A stretch of 64,000 nucleotides of DNA from Piper betle (Eukaryota > Streptophyta > Magnoliopsida > Piperales > Piperaceae): assembly GCA_033002965.1 (NCBI GenBank), contig JAURVB010009619.1:33501-97500 (forward strand), read 5' to 3'. The translations under genes were made by a program, and so were the position numbers. Each line of letters starts with the position of its first letter. The first letter of the stretch is position 1. Shown here one piece after another: positions 12,975-26,638 of the stretch. The notes beneath the pieces were generated by a model that worked only from the letters and a program-made list of their open reading frames with translations, made no database searches and had not been told where the DNA came from.

Positions 12975-14084
12975 TTTGCCCAGTTGGCGCGATGATGGGA
13001 TCTTGGGGTCCACGCCCGTTGAACTTTGCCTTATTTTTTTATATTTTATTTTATTTTATTTTGATTTTAAATAAAATTTTTTATTACCAAAGCTAATCAC
13101 AACTAATTAACATCTTCTTCCCTGCTTTACATTAGAGCGTGTTGACGTTTTACCGAGCCTCTTAATGTTTCAATTTTTCTTCTGCACCGGTTAAATCCGG
13201 CCCAATAATAATTATATTAGTCCATTAATACTTGTTTTATTTAAAAATTTTACTTATATTAATATTTTTTATTACAAATATAATTTTAGGAGTTTTTACA
13301 TAACTAATAATATACCTTCCCATTAAATAATACTTAATCATTAAAATTTTATTCAAATTAACTTTTTTACTTTTTAATGCCAATCAGTTAAGATTAATGC
13401 TCATTTTTAATATAAAATTCAAATTACTTTTGATATTTCTATATAATTTTTATCTTTCAAGAATATATATTTTTTATTAGACATTCATGAATTTTAAAAA
13501 ATATACATTACTTCTTAGCATCTTCAATAAATTGGTAAAGTGAGAGCAAGATCCCAACTGCTAAATAGTTATCTCTTTCTAGGAATCTAAACCATTTTTG
13601 TGTGCCGGCAACATAACTCCGCATAGATGGAAAATCAAGAATCAAACTTTACGGGGAAGAAAAAAGAAAGAAACCCACGACGGATATGAAGTAAGAAAGT
13701 AATTAGTGGAGGGTGGCTTGACATGCACTATCTTGTAGATGTGAACTTAAAAACAACCCATTACTTTGAATAATATGCAGATGGGTGACTTAATGTTAAC
13801 TGTCACGACTAATATAGAAAACAAAATGACCAAAATATATTAGAATAAAACCAAAAGCAGGGCAACCATAATTTGTATTCGGAAAAAATAAAAGTTATGC
13901 TAATTGGTGTGACGAGGAATCCATGAAGTTAGACTCTATGGTGTGATGATGGACTATCAGTTGACTATCAATCAAATATAAATAAATGTAAGAAAAAATA
14001 ATTATTTTGAGCTCAAAAGTGTGTAATATTTATCTATCTTCTAATCGAAATTGGTTCAAGACTATTAAACTTACATGTATAATA
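12975..14084. other. AT-rich intergenic region
   Basis: No gene, repeat boundary or RNA signal is recognised between the NF-YA promoter and the nested retrotransposon stack. Confidence 0.5.
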
Positions 14085-14567
14085 GGAAAAATGTTAATAA
14101 CAAATATTACTAATTTATAAGTAACAATAGTTAAATTGACACAGGAGCACTGACTTTTTTATTAAATAAAAATATTTATGTATTCCTTCAGAGAATCTCT
14201 CGTAAAGGCGCTAATTAGGAACTGTCATCTTCGAATCGAGAGCAACTCATTCTTACTCATCTCATGCCTCGACAATTTTAAAAACTACCTCTTGTACGAG
14301 AACATCAATTTCTTTCTTTTTCCTTCAACCCTCTACATCTTCAATATCACTCTTAGCCCTGAGCAAAAGTTGAGTAATCTCCGGTATACGCCTTTAGTAT
14401 CCTTTGAAACCACGAGTCTAGACATGGGTTGCATTGCATTACTCCTAAACCTCTACATTTTTCTAGGTTTGAAAAACTCAAAGGTGAAGTTGTGAGGATC
14501 CCTCGAAAATAAAATTAACACTCACCAAATTCAGAGCTCGCTTTGACTAACACGTGCCCACTCGTGT
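14085..14567 (-). mobile_element. LTR copy E, left remnant
   Basis: This diverged sequence aligns by eye with the middle of the 2.9-kb LTR family found to its right. Matching landmarks include the ggaaaaatg-taacaa start, the gacacaggag phrase shared with copy D, the cctttagtatcctttgaa block and ggatccctcg. Its left end lacks the LTR terminus, so the copy is truncated or too diverged to follow. It stops at the CGTGT target-site duplication of copy D and resumes at 29602. Confidence 0.65.
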
Positions 14568-15172
14568 TGTAACACTCGTTTCGGTTCACCCGTGAACCGA
14601 CCCAAAAATGTTACCGGCGACTAAACTGTTTGTTAATCTACTGGGTTCGATTAAGGTGACTCGGATCTGCCCTTAGCGTCTTAAGATAGAAGTGCAAACA
14701 TGAAATGTATAGATGAGATGCTTAGGTTCTAATGTGGTCCTACATGTATGTTACAATGTGCAAACAAAAACAAGACAATGTAACAAGCAAGAAATTCAAA
14801 TAAAAATTCGTTAATTTTTGCGAAAAAATAGACAAAATCTCTCCTAAAAGTGCAATGGGGGCCACCCTGTCAATAGTAAACATCATATATTTATATCAAC
14901 ATGTATCAAAACATAATCCAAATATTTCATTTGTCCATCATATTCTAGTTGTCCTTGCTTCGCAGTTTACCCTGTAAATTTTTTCACTTCCTATTTCCAT
15001 TGACATGCAAAATGCTCATAATAGATTCACAGTTATAGTATATCAAATTTATCAACATAGTTCAATACACATTATCATCACTACATACATTCGGCATCGG
15101 CAGGTACATGTGTGCACAATTTCTGTGCTACTCCTCCGCAGTCCTGATAGCTCTCATTCTTTGACATGCTCA

Positions 15173-15213
<41 letters not shown>

Positions 15214-16397
15214 AACCATCAGTAATGAGTGTTACCGGTCGAACAAATAACTAATATTAATTTGACACAGGAGAGCTAACCCTCTTGTTGAATAAAAATC
15301 ATATACTTCCTCAAGAACTCTCATTAGGGCATATATGGGAGCCATCGACCTGAATCAACAGTGTCCCCCTTTCAATCTCATTCTCATACCTTAGCCATTT
15401 CTCTATTACTTTTCGCATTAAATCTCATTCCCTTCCGCCCTCTATGTCCTTCATATTACTCCTGGCCTTGAGTATAAGGGCTGAGTATTCTTAGGCATGC
15501 GCCTTCAGTACCTTTTAAAATCACAAGTCTAGACATGCACTGTATTGCAGTACCCATGAACCTCTACACTTCTTCGGGTTTGAAGAACTCAAAGGTGGAA
15601 TTGTTAGGATTCCCTTGGGACTGAAGTGGTTTCTCCCAGCTCCAGAGCCCGCTTTGACGAGTACACGCCTTATCTTAAGACGTGGTTGTCGATAACCCTC
15701 ATTCTATCTCTCACTGTAAACGCAAAAACTATACATATATAGGTTTGGGTTGGAATTTATACAATAGGCCCAAAGGCAACTTGTGGTGGATCTTAATTTC
15801 GAAAACTAACTCGAGGGATCTCAACCTCGAGGGTTATTAATCTAGAAAACTATTGGCTAAATGGCCAAGTTAAGTGCAATCCGATAACACGTCACTTAAC
15901 TCATCTGACACATGATAAATCAAATATATAATAGAATAGCGTAAAACATAGAACGAGTCCTAAACGGACCTAGCAGAAGCTCCAATCGGGTCCTCGCGCC
16001 TAGACAGCAAGCTCTTACTCCGTACCTACAGATTAAAACTAAATACTAACATCGGCTCATAATGCAGTCATACATCCTATATCATGCATACATCCATCAA
16101 GCATCAATCACAGTCACATCAACCTATGTCAATTTTAGCAAATCTACTTAACCTAGTTTACATTAGATCATGATCATTACTTAGTTACCCTAATTAGTTT
16201 TATAGCTTCCATTTTTTTTAACACCACTCAATCAAACAATTTCATATTTTATTCTTAATAAAATCTACATTTATATATATAATTATAACACATAATTCAC
16301 CAATCTGAAGATGCAATTCTAATAATCAATACTTTTAAATAATTAAATTAAAATAAATTATACCTTGTGTGATTCGTGGCTCGAATTCGGCACCCTA
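14568..16397 (-). mobile_element. Solo LTR D, first segment
   Basis: The copy begins TGTAACACTCG just after CGTGT (14563-14567) and runs to CCCTA at 16393-16397, where solo LTR A interrupts it. It continues at 19321-20326 and ends with the four bases 29598-29601, followed by the second CGTGT at 29602-29606. The joined length is about 2.84 kb, matching the family. No internal element sequence remains, so it is a solo LTR left by LTR-LTR recombination. It is clearly more diverged than copies A, B and C. Confidence 0.85.
15173..15211. repeat. (TA)n microsatellite within LTR D
   Basis: An almost pure run of TA dinucleotides. Copies A, B and C have only a short acatatatata at the matching LTR position, so the run expanded in copy D. 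Confidence 0.9.
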
Positions 16398-19315
16398 TGT
16401 AATACCCCAAATCCGGTTCACACTCGTGAACCAAACCGGCATGTTACATGCCCCGGTTAGGTCGGGTAACCCGAACCTAACTTGTACGGATCCAATCTTG
16501 GCGTCTTAAGATGAAGATCCAACTTGCTATATGTATGTATGAATGCATAAAACCCTAACAGGATACTAAATGGATGACATGCAACCAATTTTCACACCAA
16601 CACAATTACAATCAAAATTAGTAAAAATTCTAAAAACAAAAGAGACAGAATTTCCCCTAAAAAATGCAATTAGGGGCCACCCTGTCAAAATCATATATTG
16701 AAACATATATACGCATAGCAACAATAGCATTCACACAGACTTCTAATCTACTATATTCATCATTCTCTGAACTTTGGGTCCTAACCCATCACACTTTTGC
16801 TGCACTACTCTGATCATTTCATTTCATGTCATTGTCATGCCTCAAATATTTAATCATAGCATGTTTATAAAATAACATCATAAACAAAACATTAAACATT
16901 CAATCACCCAATGTGTGTGTGCAGAAGACCTTATTGCTCCTCCGTCCTGGCCGGCACATCCATCTCGTGCTTATCACCTACATATATATAGGAAAAATGT
17001 CAGTAACAAGCGTTACTGGTCCGAAAAGAAAATAACTATAACAAACTGGCTATGAGAGCAAACTCTCATATGAAAGAAAACAACATATACTCCACGTGAA
17101 CACTCTGAAGGGCACTACTGAGGAGCCACTGGGCTGCAGACCCAGTAGCATCCCGAACTTACTGATCTGCTGTTGGTACTGTGCCGCTCTCAGCACTTCT
17201 TTTCAGTACTTCTCGTGAAACTTTATCCTAAGCCCTCTCCTTACCTCCATATTGCTCCTAGCCTTGAGCACGAAGGCCGAGTACTCTCAGGCAGTCGCCT
17301 TTAGTACCCTTTGAACCACAAGTCCGGACATGCGCTGTACTAAACAGTACCCGTAAATCTCCACGTTCTCCGGGTATGAGGAACTCAAACGCGGAGTTGT
17401 CAGGATCCCTCGGGAATGGAACAGTCCGCTGGCACTAATCCAGAGCCCGCTTTGACTGTCACGACATCCTCTGCATGGTACGTGCAGTCGATTTCTCTAT
17501 TTCTCGTCTCACTGAAAACGCGAAAACTATATATATATATATATATAGGCTTGGGTAGGGAGTTATATAATAGGCCCGAAGGCAACTTTTGGTAGATCTT
17601 ATTTCGAAATCAACCTCGAGGGATCTCATCCTCGAGGGGTTATTAATCCGGAAAATGTTCGGTTAAATGGCCCGAGTTAAGTGGGATCCGATAAAACGCC
17701 ACTTAACCCGTCTTGCAGACAATAAATCAAACATACAATAGAAAGAGTAAAACAGACGAGTCCTAAACGGACCTGGTAGAAGCTCCAAGTGTGTCATCGC
17801 ACCTAGGCGGCGAGCTCCTACTTCGTACCTACACATCAAAACTAAATTCTAACGCCTGCTGACTAAATGATGCATCAAACTCAATAAACATCAATCACAA
17901 TCAATAATCATAAATATGAAAATAATTCTAACTCATCTTATTCCTACCAATTTTATTGTATTTTTCCTAAGTTACATTACTCGATTAGCATGCTCAACTC
18001 GATCTACCTCATTAGATCACTCCCTATTCATTCTCAATTAATTGCATCATGCAATCATCACTACACTCATACTCATACATTTATCATGACAATTATTCAA
18101 TTCTAGCATATTATGCCAACAATCATAATCAATTTTAAATAAATCAATCAGAGGTAATTATACCTCATGTTGTCGACAATCGGTGACGGTTAGGGTTCCA
18201 TCGCATGTCTCGGAACACAAATTCGGTGCTCATCGGCGTCCGAAGCTCGATCGGGCTAGACTGGGTGAGCCCCGGGGAAGATTCGGTGAATTCCAGTGAA
18301 TTCCAAAAATTCCGGTTTTCCGGTAGCTGCTGGCGGTTTTCCGGCGGCTTCCGGTGGTTTTCGGCGACAATCGCTGGCAGTGTCTATTGGCTGGAAAGTG
18401 GTCGTGTTGGGTACCCTCGGAACCGGTTCGGCGAGCCCGACTCATCTACGAGGTCGACGCGGCCAATGGAGGTGGCGGCTCGCCAAAAATGCATAAAACA
18501 AAGTCCCGGTGATGGTGGCTAAATTCGGCCGGCCACGGTGGCAATGGCCTCCGTTCTGGTCGGGGAAGGTCGCTGGACGGCTGAAGGTGCTGAGGCGACC
18601 GATCGATCGCGGTGGCGCTGGTCATCGGCGGTGGAATCGGCGACGGAAGTGCAACGGGGGCACGGCGTCACGGCGGTCCAATGGGGGCTGGACTTGGTCG
18701 AGGCAGCACGACAACGTCGTCGCTGGGCTGGGCGTCGTCGATCGGCGGCCAGGTGGCGTCGGCCGTGGTGGCGGTGGAGCGCAAATAGGGGCGGCGCGGC
18801 AGTTAGGGTTTGGGCGTGGGGAGAAAAGGTCGGGGGTGGAGAAGAGATGGTTGGGTGGCAAACTTGTAATTAAGACTTGACTCGTCTCCGGCTCGAGTCA
18901 AGTATAATAACTAAGTCGTATTAAATCCTAAAAAATTCATAAAAATCAGGAAAAGTCCCATAAAATCAACCAACATAAAAAAAATCATAATGATATGCTC
19001 TAGAACTATCAACCCACCCAAAATGCCTGTAACGCGTCCTAACGCGGTAAACGGCCTAAAACTAATTCTACGATCCATTATATATCATAATAAAAAAAAT
19101 GAACTGCATACTCTCATATATTCTGATAACTCATTCTTTTCGACTGTGTTCATGACGTTATCATCATATACTTGGGTACACATGACCCTTATGGCTCATA
19201 CACGAGACCGGCATCGGCTTAGTACACGTGTTCTGAAACTGACTCGACTCGAAAAATAATGGTCAAACTGACCGGTTCTGAATATAAAACCCTGACTCGA
19301 ATCGTGGGTTTTACA
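16398..19315 (-). mobile_element. Solo LTR A, nested in LTR D
   Basis: The copy starts TGTAATACCCC and ends GGGTTTTACA, 2918 bp, flanked by identical CCCTA at 16393-16397 and 19316-19320. Removing it rejoins the text of copy D (gctcgaattcggcaccctatggc as two short parts) exactly where copies B and C are continuous. It has no PBS or interior, so it is a solo LTR. A GC-rich block at about 18170-18850 is shared with B and C. The ORFs in that block overlap on both strands and are composition effects. Confidence 0.9.
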
Positions 19316-19320
19316 CCCTA

Positions 19321-20326
19321 TGGCATCCGAAGTTCGATGGGGTTCAATCAGAGGGATTCGGCCGAAGATCAGGTTATTTCCGACGAATTTTGATGAATCT
19401 GATTTTCTAGTGACTATCTCAGTGGTTTTTTGGCGATTGTTTCGGCGAGGCAATTAGGGGTAAGGGTTAGCACCGGCTCGGTGAACTTGTCCCAATGGTG
19501 GTGACAGCAAGGGCAATTGCAGCGGCAGTGACTGCCACCGACGACATCGAGTTTGGTCAGTGCAGTTGGTCGCTTTGATCAGGTCCATGGAGATGCTAAG
19601 GGGGAAATGTCAGGGAGGTTAAGGGGGTGGTCGTCTAGATCACGACGGCGGCAACACCGCTTGGACAGTGGTGAATTGACAAGGGGATCGTTGTGGCTTG
19701 TGGGGTGATTCTGGCGTTGTGGCGGCAAGACGGTGGTCGGGGTTGGTTGGAGCAGCATGGTAATGGCATGGCTAGGCAAAGTGACATTGATCGGCGGCAG
19801 TGTGGCCTTGGTGGCGGCAGCGGCGACGACAACCACAGGGTGGTGGCGACAGGGTTTGGGTAAGGGAGTGTTGGGAGGGAGAAGAAATACTCCAGTGGCA
19901 AACTCGTAAATAAATATTGACTCTAGTCCTACTTGAGTCAAAATAATAACTAGTTCGCAATGAATCCTAAAAAAATCTAGAAAATATGGAAAAAATCTTA
20001 TAAAATAAAACAAACACCACAACATCCATCTTACATGCTCGATAACTAATAACCCACCCGAATATGATCTAATGCGTCCTAATGCATTATTTGGCCTAAA
20101 CTATTTCTACGATCAAATTTATAAAAAAAAAATACTGCATACTTTTATATATTATGATAATTCATTTCTCACTATCTTTTTGACATTATCATTATATATT
20201 TAGGTACACTGACCCTTATCGCTTATAACTCACAGCTAACCTTCATTCAGCACAAGGTTCATGAAATTGACTCCACTCGAACCGAGTGGTTTGATGTGGT
20301 AAAACTCTGACTTAAGTCACGAGTTT
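19321..20326 (-). mobile_element. Solo LTR D, second segment
   Basis: This is the distal third of copy D, continuing from 16397. It includes the diverged GC-rich block at about 19330-19860 and the conserved tail with catacttttatat and ctgactt. It ends at AGTTT (20322-20326), the left target-site duplication of the complete element. The last bases of D lie at 29598-29601. Confidence 0.85.
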
Positions 20327-23293
20327 TGTAACACCCCAAATCCGGTCCACGCTCGTGAACCGAACCGGCATGTTACAGGCCCCGGTTAGGTCGGCTAACC
20401 CGAACCTAACTCATGCGGATCCAATCTCGGCGTCTTAAGATGAAGATACGACTCCATCATGCATGGATGAATATACAAAACCCTAACATGGTACTACATG
20501 AATGACATGCAATTCAAAGTACACACCAATACAATTACGATCAAAATTCAATGAAAATTCTGAAATATAACGGACAGAGTTTCCCCTAAAAGTGCAATTA
20601 GGGTCCACCCTGTCAAAATAATATATACACAATATATATCACATATATCAAGCAATTTTACATTCACACATAATCTAATATACTGTATATTCATCATAGA
20701 ACTTGGTCTGACACTTCTGCTGCGCACTCTGATCACATCTCACTTCTTGTTATCGCTGCTCTTAGCATTTCATTTCATATCATTATCATGCATCAAACAT
20801 TTAATCATAGCATTCATAATATAATAACATCATAATAAAATATTAAACATTCAATCACCCAATGTGTGTGTGCAGAAGACCTTATTGCTCCTCCGTCCAA
20901 GCTGGCTCATCCATCTCGTGCTTATCACCTACATATATATAAGAAAAACGTCAGTAACAAGCGTTACTGGTCCGGAAAATAAAATAACTATAACAAACTG
21001 GCTATGAGAGCAAACTCTCATCTGAAAGAAAACATATACTTCCTCAAGAACACTCTGAAGGGCACTACTGAGGAGCCACTGGGCTGCAGACCCGGTAGCA
21101 TCCCGAACTTACTGCTGCTGGTACTGTGCTACTCTCAGCACTTCTTTTTCAGTACTTCTCGTGAAACTTTATCCTAAGCCCTCTCCTTACCTCCATATTT
21201 CTCCTGGCCTTGAGCACGAAGGCCGAGTACTCTCAGGCAGTCGCCTTTAGTACCCTTTGAACCACAAGTCCGGACATGCGCTGTACTAAACAGTACCCGT
21301 AAACCTCCACGTTCTCCGGGTGTGAGGAACTCAAACGCGGAGTTGTCAGGATCCCTCGGGAATGGAACAGTCCGCTGGCACTAATCCAGAGCCCGCTTTG
21401 ACTGTCACGGCATCCTCTGCATGGTACGTGCAGTCGGTTTCTCCATCTCTCGTCTCACTGAAAACTCGATAAAACTATATATATAGGCCTGGGAAGGGAT
21501 TCATATAATAGGCCCGAAGGCAACTTGTGGTGGATCTTGTTTTCGAAATCATCCTCGAGGGATCTCATCCTCGAGGGGTTATTAATCCGGAAATATTCGA
21601 TTAAATGGCCCGAGTTAAGTGGGATCCGATAAAACGCCACTTAACCCGCCCTGCAATAATAAAATAAACATACAATGGAAGAGCGTAAAACAAGACGAGT
21701 CCTAAACGGACCTGGTGGAAGCTCCAAGCGTGTCATCGCGCCTAGGCGGCGAGCTCCTACTTCGTACCTACACATCAAAACTAGATACTAACGCCCGCTA
21801 ACTAAATGATGCATCAAACTCAACAAACATCACACAATACGAATAACATCCATCAACAATCAAGTAATCATAATGTAAAAATAATTCTACGTCATCCTAT
21901 TCATACCAATTTTATACCGTTTTTCTAAGTTACGTCATACTCGATTAACATGCTCATATTTACTTATCTCACTAGACTACTTATCCTCCATGCACTATCA
22001 ATCACATCATGTAACTTCATTCATACTCTGATATTCATCATGATAATTAATCAACCCTAGCATGCTATGCTAACAATTATCATCAATTTTTAAATAAATC
22101 AATCGGAGGTAATTATACCTCACGTCGTCGGCAATCGGCGACGACTAGGGTTCCGTCGCGCGTCTCGGAGCTCGAATTCGGCGCTCCTCGGCGTCCGACG
22201 TTCGATCGAGTCCAACTAGGTGAGCTCCGCGGAAGATCCGGTGAATTCCAGCGAATTCCAGAAATTCCGATTTTTCGGCGGTTTTCCGGCCGCTACTGGC
22301 GGTTTTCCGGCGGCTTCCGGTGGTTTTCCGGCGACAATCGCCGGCGGCGTCTACTAGTCGGAAAGGGGTCGTGTTGGGTACCCTCGGAACCGGCTCGGCG
22401 AGCCCGACTCATCTATGGCCTCAACATGGTCGACGGAGTTGGCGGCTCGCCGGAAAATGGTCAAAACAGTGGTGGCGGCGGTGGGTGACTCGATCCGGCC
22501 GGGATGGGCGGCGCTGGCCTCCGTTCCGGTCGGGGACAGTCGTGGGTTGGTCGAAGACGTCGAGGTGACCACTCGATCACGGCGGCGACGGTCGCCGGCG
22601 GCGGAATCGGCAACGTGACCGCAACGCGGCCGCGGCGTCGCGGCGTGGTTTCCTCGCGTCGCGGCGGTCCGATGGGGGCCGGACCTGGTCGGGGCGGCAG
22701 GGCGACGCCGTGGCCGGGCTGGGCGGCGTCGATCGGCGGCCAGGCGGCGCCGGCCGTGGCGGCGGTGGCGCGCGAACAGGGGCGGCGCGGCGAGGGTTTG
22801 GGCGCGGGGGAAGAAAAGTCGGGGTGAAAATGGGTGGCAAACTCGTAAATAATACTTGACTCGTCTCCGGCTCGAGTCAAGTATCATAACTAACTCGTAT
22901 TAAATCCTAAAAAATTTCATAAAAATCGGGAAAAATCCCGTAAAATCAAACAACACCAAAAAAATTATAATGACATGCTCTAGAACTATCAACCCACCCA
23001 AACTGCCCGAACGCGTCCTAACGCGGTAAACGGCCTAATACTAATTCTACGATCCCCTATATATAAAAATAAAAAAAATGACTGGCATACTCTCATATAT
23101 CTGATAACTCATTCTGTTCTGCTGTATTCATGACGTTATCATCATATATTTGGGTACGCATGACCCTCATAGCTCATACACGCGACCGGCGTCGGCTTGG
23201 CACACGTGTCCTGAAACTGACTCAACTCGAAAAATAACGGTCGACCCGACCGGTTCTGAATATAAAACCCTGACTCGAATCGTGGGTTTTACA
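20327..23293 (-). repeat. 3' LTR (copy B) of the complete element
   Basis: This is the downstream LTR in element orientation. From about 20861 rightwards it differs from copy C at only about four positions by eye. Between about 20450 and 20860, in the part next to the LTR 3' terminus in element orientation, it carries many substitutions and indels relative to copy C. A GC-rich, CpG-rich block at 22130-22830 produces long overlapping ORFs on both strands, identical in copy C, and these are not genes. Confidence 0.92.
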
Positions 23294-23306
23294 ACCTTCC
23301 CTCCTT
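23294..23306 (-). other. Polypurine tract of the complete element
   Basis: The minus strand reads AAGGAGGGAAGGT directly before the 3' LTR start TGTAAAACCC. This is the expected position and composition of a plus-strand primer. Confidence 0.85.
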
Positions 23307-26300
23307 ATAAAAATTTCGTCCTCGAAATTTTAACTAAAGGAGGTTCTGCTGAACTACCACCTGGAAGCTAGATACATACCGGTTGTATCCCCTACTCTTT
23401 GATAGCCATATACATCCTCACTGACTGTAGTGGTGCCGACATGGCTAGTCATGCTAGTGATGCTGACCATCTCAAACATTCTGGATTCTATACTTCCTGT
23501 GTCTGTTCTGACATTATCATTATCCTTCTCTTCTGTTCTGATCCCTACTGCTAACTCGGCGGAAAAACCCTAGGTCACCCCTAAGGGCCTACTAGGTTGG
23601 TCAAGCAGATACTCTAGAGTATCGCAAGGTTCTAATCTGGGTTATGTCTGGAAAACTACGCCGAGGGTAAGACCTACCTGCTAACATCTACCCATGTCCC
23701 TCTAATCGTCATCTGTGAACAGTCACCTACATGTACTCGCTGGAATTCTACTCTAGGTCCTACAGTCACCTCAAGGCCTGCTATGAGGCTCCTGCTAAGT
23801 ACGGTGGATACCCTAATGAGCTGCATGGCTCACTGTCGCCAGTCTAGGTCCAACTCTCAGGTGTCCCTATACAAGGAACTGGACTGCTCGCTTGGTTCTA
23901 GTTGACTCAGTCCTGAGTCATGTATCTCACTCTGTTCTATAAGAGAACAAGGGTAGATGCTATGACGCTAATGTATACTATGGCTCCGGTGGCTATCTAC
24001 ACAACCACTAGGTACAACTCTGTGACGGGATGGTCGCGAGAACACCTGTACATACACAGTGTCTCAAGGAGTATGATAACATACTCTGCATAGGGCTGTA
24101 GCATCTTCATCTGGTCTGTGGGACGCGCTCTGATCAATGTATACTCATCTCAATCATCTGGGTAAACTGATAGTAAAACTGATACAAACGGGTGAGTGGA
24201 AATCCTCAAGTAAAAACTCCACTCTGTCTAATATCTCAGGGTGATAAGAAGGGAGGCTGAATCTCGTGGAAGGTAGTCACACTGCTCAAGAACTCTCAAT
24301 AGGGGACATCTCATCCTCACATATGGTATCTGATGCAAGGTAAGCTGGGGATCCTGGGACCTGTGGGTTATGGGCCCACACGCTTCTGCTGCACAACTCT
24401 TATCTATGGTAAGGTTAAGGTCTCATGCAAATGGCAGGGAATAAAATCCCTATGTAACATAATGGGTGGCCCAAAATATTGGTAGGTCTGTGGACTTGTC
24501 TCTAAGATCACCACAATTCACTATGCCACAGGTGATCAAGCTGTGGAATAGTCAATCAATGACGAATCTCAAAAACGGCTCCTAATTAGCTCTAGTTTAA
24601 TCAGCTAACAGTAGGCACGTGTTTCTCGATACCGTACTAGTCACGCACTTCTAAACGGGCGGGGCTCAAACGACCCAAAGAACCACTGTCTCCCCTCAAG
24701 TCTACGGGGACTTATAGTGAGGTTTGACGCGTGTCTCGTCCGCTCTTCAGTGGTGTGTGACCTGCCGTCCCGTACCGATTTGTAGTACTAATCTCAACTC
24801 ACATGACTACTACCGCTGTGGTAGACTCTCAAGCAAGGCTATAAATAAAGATGAGCATACACTGATATACTCCATCTGGTCCACTCTCATGTTGGGGTGA
24901 AATCCTCCTCGGAAGATCGATCTGCAAACATCTACCTATACTGTAAACCCTAATCAGTACCATAGAGGTACCTCTATACTCGGGTAAGGCTCAATCCTAT
25001 GGTTCAAGGTGAGAACCTAATCGTGCTGGCGAAACACAAGGAAATCAATCTCTCTCTGAAAGACCCTTCCTCACTAACCCTCTATCCATGCCCCATACTA
25101 AGTCAACCTCCTATCGCTGGCTGGCCAATCGCTAAATGGGTTAAACTACGCGTATGATCATCTACTAACCATCTGATCTATATATGCTGGTTGTGACCCA
25201 TGGATCATGCAGTCTACACAATCTGATCATTGTGACCGTCTCATCTGGAGGTCACTCTGTCATGTTCCCTGACTCTGTCCATATGCATCCCTATGAGACT
25301 GTAACTAACAGTGTCTGATGGGGACATCTTACAATATTCATCTGACCCAATGGTGTTAGGTCAAGACAATGATTGCAAGAGAACTGAGAAGTGGGATCCT
25401 ATGCCATCTCATCCAAATAACCTCCGTTTTCCTTAACTCTTTTCTATTCTGCTGACTTCACTGTAACTGTTCCTTGTTCCTCAACTCTAGTCCTACTAAA
25501 CCTTAACTAATCTACTCGGTCGGTGGATGAGCAATACACGGACGGCGGTAGTGCGTCTGCGGTCAGTGGTAGTGAATCTCGGACGGTGGTGGTGCGCCTT
25601 GGGCGGTGGTTGTGCAACTCGGTCGGCGGTTGTGCACCTCGGTCGGTGGTTGTGCACTCGGTCGGTGGTTGTGCACTCGGTCGGTGGTTGTGCACTCGGT
25701 CGGTGGTTGTGCACTCGGTCGGCGGTTGTGCACTACCTAGATGCAGAAATGTCTAATCCTACTCATATGCATCGTAAATCTACTACTATCTCTGCCATAT
25801 CCTGGCTGCTATTAACTCGGTTCAGGTTGTCCAATCATGCGTGTCTGATCCAGAGGGGTTTGGATCATGATGCTGACACATATGATGGTCAACCTATGCT
25901 GAACCCCACTCTGATCTCCTGAAATTTAGAGTGGCTGCTTCTATCACTGCCGACTAGCCCACAAACGGCAATCACTGATCTGGTGCCTTATCTTTGGTAG
26001 AATCTCGTCCAATGTCTGATCTCGTAGGCACTGATGGTCCTAGTCTTTTCCTTGTTATGTCCAAGCTTACGTCTCACTACTCATCCTCATTCACTACTAT
26101 TTTCTAAAAGTTGTCCCTCTCAAGTTATCTACCCACTTCACGCTCCTTCCCATTATGCACACCACGTTCCCTGGAAATAGGACTAATGTGGTGACATACA
26201 AAGGACGGACACCTGGTCAACATCCAATTCATCCAAATCTCTTGTGCGATGGACAGAACTAGTGGGTCTCTAAGCCCATCATGACAAGCCTGTCAGATTC

Positions 26301-26621
26301 CTACTGACGGCTACTAACATCCAAATCTGGTATAAGATGGGAACTCATACCCATTCTACCCCTACTAGCACTACACATATCTTGCTCACATCTAACGTAC
26401 CAACTGTCTACTATCATCCCATAGAAATGACCTGTCAACTCAACTAAGGTCAGTTCCACATAATTTCGATCCAGTCCTGAATACACTATTATCCAAACAA
26501 TTTGTGAAGAAAATCTGCATGTAAAGAAAATATACAAAAACATACCTGCCAGCTGGACTCGGAGCAGTCTTTGCACACACATCACCTATAAAAGTATCAT
26601 ACATCTTAATCGGCCGAGAGT
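23307..26621 (-). mobile_element. Non-coding interior of the LARD-like element
   Basis: About 3.3 kb with balanced composition, frequent stops in all frames and no retrotransposon protein motif. Near the primer site the minus strand has a GGTATG to TTACATGCAG stretch (about 26550-26516) that resembles a very short intron, but nothing shows that it is used. The only strong internal structure is the minisatellite at 25593-25732. Confidence 0.8.
25593..25732. repeat. 19-22-bp minisatellite in the element interior
   Basis: About seven units of the form ctcggtcggtggttgtgca, three of them consecutive and identical at about 25658-25714. The outer units are slightly longer or carry single changes. 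The repeat keeps frames open on both strands, which explains the 62-131-codon ORFs there. Confidence 0.9.
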
Positions 26622-26622
26622 G

Positions 26623-26634
26623 GCTCTGATACCA
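26623..26634 (-). other. Primer binding site (tRNA-Met type) of the complete element
   Basis: The minus strand reads TGGTATCAGAGC, the classical plant initiator tRNA-Met primer site, four bases inside the 5' LTR end at 26639. It fixes the element orientation. Confidence 0.95.
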
Positions 26635-26638
26635 ATGT

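Noticed and set aside
22354..22887. 177-codon ORF, with long ORFs on the other strand, and its identical twin at 28653-29186
   Set aside because: Both lie in the GC-rich block of the paired LTRs. Frames are open on both strands with R, P, A and G bias and no domain, so they are composition artefacts of the LTR.
25593..25732. CRISPR-like appearance of regularly spaced repeats
   Set aside because: Units are head to tail without unique spacers, in a plant retrotransposon.
25496..25922. ORFs of 62-131 codons in the LARD interior
   Set aside because: They are kept open by the 19-bp minisatellite and repeat the same few residues in several frames.
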